From positions 558,001 to 622,000 of the forward strand of contig OZ248345.1 in the NCBI GenBank assembly GCA_965234365.1: a stretch of 64,000 nt of DNA. The letters are read 5' to 3'. The first letter of the stretch is position 1, and each line of letters opens with the position of its first letter. Positions 62,647 through 64,000 of the stretch are shown in pieces. Both the position numbers and the translations under genes were made by a program. The notes under the pieces were generated by a model that had not been told where the DNA came from, searched no databases, and saw only the letters and a program-made list of their open reading frames with translations. Source of the DNA: Planktophila grossartii (GTDB lineage: Bacteria > Actinomycetota > Actinomycetes > Nanopelagicales > Nanopelagicaceae).

Positions 62647-63801
62647 ATGAATAAGAAGATCGTAAGCGGTCTTGCTATTGCTGCAGCTGCAACTCTCGCC
62701 CTTGGCGTAGTTGCAACATCACCAGCATCAGCAGCTGCTAAGACATCAGTTTCACTTGCATTCGAAGGACCACTTACAGGTCCAGATGCACAGCTCGGCC
62801 AGGATCAGATTCCAGGCGCGATCTATGCAATCGCTCTTTACAATGCAAAGAACCCAAAGGTAAAGGTCAACCTTGTTAAGGCTGACTCACAGTGCGATGG
62901 CACAGTTGCTGCAAACGTAGCTCCTGGTGTTGCTGCAAACAAGGCAATCATTGGTGTTATCGGAACATCATGTTCAGGTGAAGCACGCGCTTCATTCCCT
63001 GCATTCAAGGCAGCTGGACTCACAATGATTGCTCCATCAGCATCAGCTGTTTCACTTACAAATCCAAAGGCTCCAGACCGTGGCTTCCCAGTATTCCACC
63101 GCGTCGTTGCACACGATGGATTCCAGGCACCAGCTCTAGCTCGCTACGCAGCTAAGGGTGTTGCTTCACCTAAGTTCTACATCATCGATGACATGACTAC
63201 ATACGGTGGCCCACTTGCTAAGGGTTCAATCCCACAGGCAAAGAAGCTCGGCGATGTTGTTGGTACAGACTCAGTTCCAAAGGGAACAGCTGACTACACA
63301 TCAGTAGCATCAAAGGTTAAGGCTTCAGGCGCTAACGTTGTTATCTACGGTGGTTACACCACAGATGCAGCGAAGCTCTTCAAGGCTCTTCGCGATGGTG
63401 GATACAAGGGAATCTTGGCTTCAGGCGATGGAACAAACACATCTGACTTCCCAGCACTTGCTGGATCAGCAGCAGAAGGTGTTCGTCTCACAGCAGCTGA
63501 CGTCCCATTCGATTCAATCCTTTCAAAGGCACAGCTTGCTGAGTTCACAAAGATCACTGGAATCAAGGTTCCTGGTCTCTACTCAACAACTGCATACAAC
63601 GCAACTAACATCTTCCTAGACTGCATTACAAAGGGCGCTACAACTCGTTCAGCGATCCAGCTCTGCGTAACTAACGGTTCATGGACAGGTGCAGGCGGAG
63701 AAACCATCAAGTTCGACCGTTACGGCGACATCATTGGTGGAGCTCCAGTCGGTGGTTACCTTGTAAAGAACGGCGTCATCATCTACGACTCAGTTGCTTA
63801 A
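62647..63801 (+). CDS. livK: Branched-chain amino-acid-type ABC transporter substrate-binding protein
   Basis: 384 residues from ATG 62647, with GGAAGG six bases upstream; an upstream in-frame ATG at 62566 overlaps the promoter and is rejected. The N-terminal signal peptide has a basic start MNKKIVSG, a hydrophobic core and an SPASAAA cleavage site; there is no lipobox cysteine. The type 1 periplasmic-binding fold shows FEGPLTGPDAQLGQ, GVIGTSCSGEA and LTMIAPSASAVSLT. It is fed into the LivH permease just downstream. Ligand could be leucine/isoleucine/valine or other small amides. Strong bias to a few codons (GCA, TCA, AAG, GGT) suggests high expression. Confidence 0.9.
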   Translation: MNKKIVSGLAIAAAATLALGVVATSPASAAAKTSVSLAFEGPLTGPDAQLGQDQIPGAIYAIALYNAKNPKVKVNLVKADSQCDGTVAANVAPGVAANKAIIGVIGTSCSGEARASFPAFKAAGLTMIAPSASAVSLTNPKAPDRGFPVFHRVVAHDGFQAPALARYAAKGVASPKFYIIDDMTTYGGPLAKGSIPQAKKLGDVVGTDSVPKGTADYTSVASKVKASGANVVIYGGYTTDAAKLFKALRDGGYKGILASGDGTNTSDFPALAGSAAEGVRLTAADVPFDSILSKAQLAEFTKITGIKVPGLYSTTAYNATNIFLDCITKGATTRSAIQLCVTNGSWTGAGGETIKFDRYGDIIGGAPVGGYLVKNGVIIYDSVA

Positions 63802-63856
63802 TTAGCTCTGACTCTAGAAGTACCGCTGTAAATATGTAGCAATACATATGTTTTAA

Positions 63857-63894
63857 AGGTGTGGCCACTTTCCTTCGGGGAAGTGGCCACACTT
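63857..63894 (+). terminator. Long UUCG-capped hairpin between livK and livH
   Basis: GTGTGGCCACTT (63859-63870) pairs with AAGTGGCCACAC (63881-63892), and TCC pairs with GGG around a UUCG tetraloop (63874-63877), so the stem is at least 15 bp. No U tract follows. It is better read as a stabilising or partial-termination hairpin that raises the level of the binding protein over the permeases. The 126-bp livK-livH gap holds nothing else recognised. Confidence 0.75.
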
Positions 63895-63927
63895 CATAAC
63901 ACTCTTCACCTCAACAGATCGGTTGAT

Positions 63928-64000
63928 ATGAATTTTTCAGTAATCACGAGCCAGTTCTGGAGCCTTGTACTACAAGGGCTCGCTCTGGGTCTTATCTACG
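63928..64000 (+). CDS. livH: ABC transporter permease LivH (N-terminal part)
   Basis: 24 codons are visible before the window ends: MNFSVITSQFWSLVLQGLALG, then LIY. The start of a LivH-type permease (an extracytoplasmic tail followed by 'xxLLNGLxxGxxYxLxALGLxLI' in the family) is recognisable. It follows livK after the UUCG hairpin. The ribosome-binding site is weak. The partial protein cannot be described further. Confidence 0.72.
   Translation, partial: MNFSVITSQFWSLVLQGLALGLIY

Noticed and set aside
1..64000. CRISPR arrays, insertion sequences, prophage or integrated islands
   Set aside because: No direct repeat-spacer pattern, transposase, integrase or phage gene was seen, and codon use is uniform apart from the repetitive secreted protein and the highly biased livK.

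Overview
This 64 kb window is core chromosome of a streamlined, moderate-GC actinobacterium. It looks like the freshwater acI lineage (Nanopelagicales, 'Ca. Planktophila/Nanopelagicus' type). That assignment is inference. It rests on classic actinobacterial gene orders (DUF6504-dnaE2-dinB, DUF3040-mraZ-rsmH, ftsZ-pgeF-yggS-sepF-yggT, ileS-dksA-lspA-rluD-dnaE, his-trp-lgt-gltBD-pyk-pdtaR), on roughly half GC instead of the 65-70% of most relatives, and on extreme compaction: thirteen 4-bp ATGA/GTGA overlaps, near-zero spacers and many leaderless starts.

Layout. 1-15 kb is the accessory part. It holds a partial CrtA-like monooxygenase, an aquaglyceroporin-arsenate reductase pair, a SulP transporter with a TetR regulator, a 1271-residue secreted protein with an OmpA-like C-terminus, a YbaK deacylase, MFS, TSUP and DoxX membrane proteins, and a LexA-controlled mutagenesis cassette (DUF6504-dnaE2-dinB). 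15-32.5 kb is a complete division and cell wall cluster: mraZ, rsmH, ftsL, ftsI, murE, murF, mraY, murD, ftsW, murG, murC, ftsQ, ftsZ, pgeF, yggS, sepF, yggT. The divIVA gene that normally follows yggT is absent.

32.5-41.6 kb holds ileS on the minus strand behind a T-box riboswitch, a DksA-type zinc-finger protein with a histone-like lysine-rich tail, lspA, an RluD-type pseudouridine synthase and the replicative dnaE. 41.7-51.5 kb is a his-trp supercluster (hisD, C, B, H, A/priA, F, I, trpE, a tiny Trp-associated membrane protein, trpC, B, A). hisG, hisE, trpD, trpF and trpG are not here, which fits HisA being the bifunctional PriA. 51.5-64 kb holds a MauE/DsbA-like redox pair, lgt, a VIT1-type transporter, gltBD, pyk, an unusual tRNA abutting the ANTAR regulator pdtaR, and the start of a branched-chain amino-acid ABC operon (livK, partial livH).

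Non-coding signals are plentiful: an SOS box, a T-box, an mraW-type leader RNA, two clusters of MraZ repeats with 10-nt period, two probable repressor operators, intrinsic terminators, a UUCG-capped hairpin after livK, and a strict leaderless-promoter syntax (TANNNT, six bases, start codon) at about eleven genes. I saw no CRISPR array, insertion sequence, prophage or rRNA. The least explained items are the 73-nt tRNA with a Leu (CAA) anticodon but a short variable loop, the loss of divIVA, the four-site operator in front of the giant secreted protein, and the folded leaders of gltB and ftsZ.
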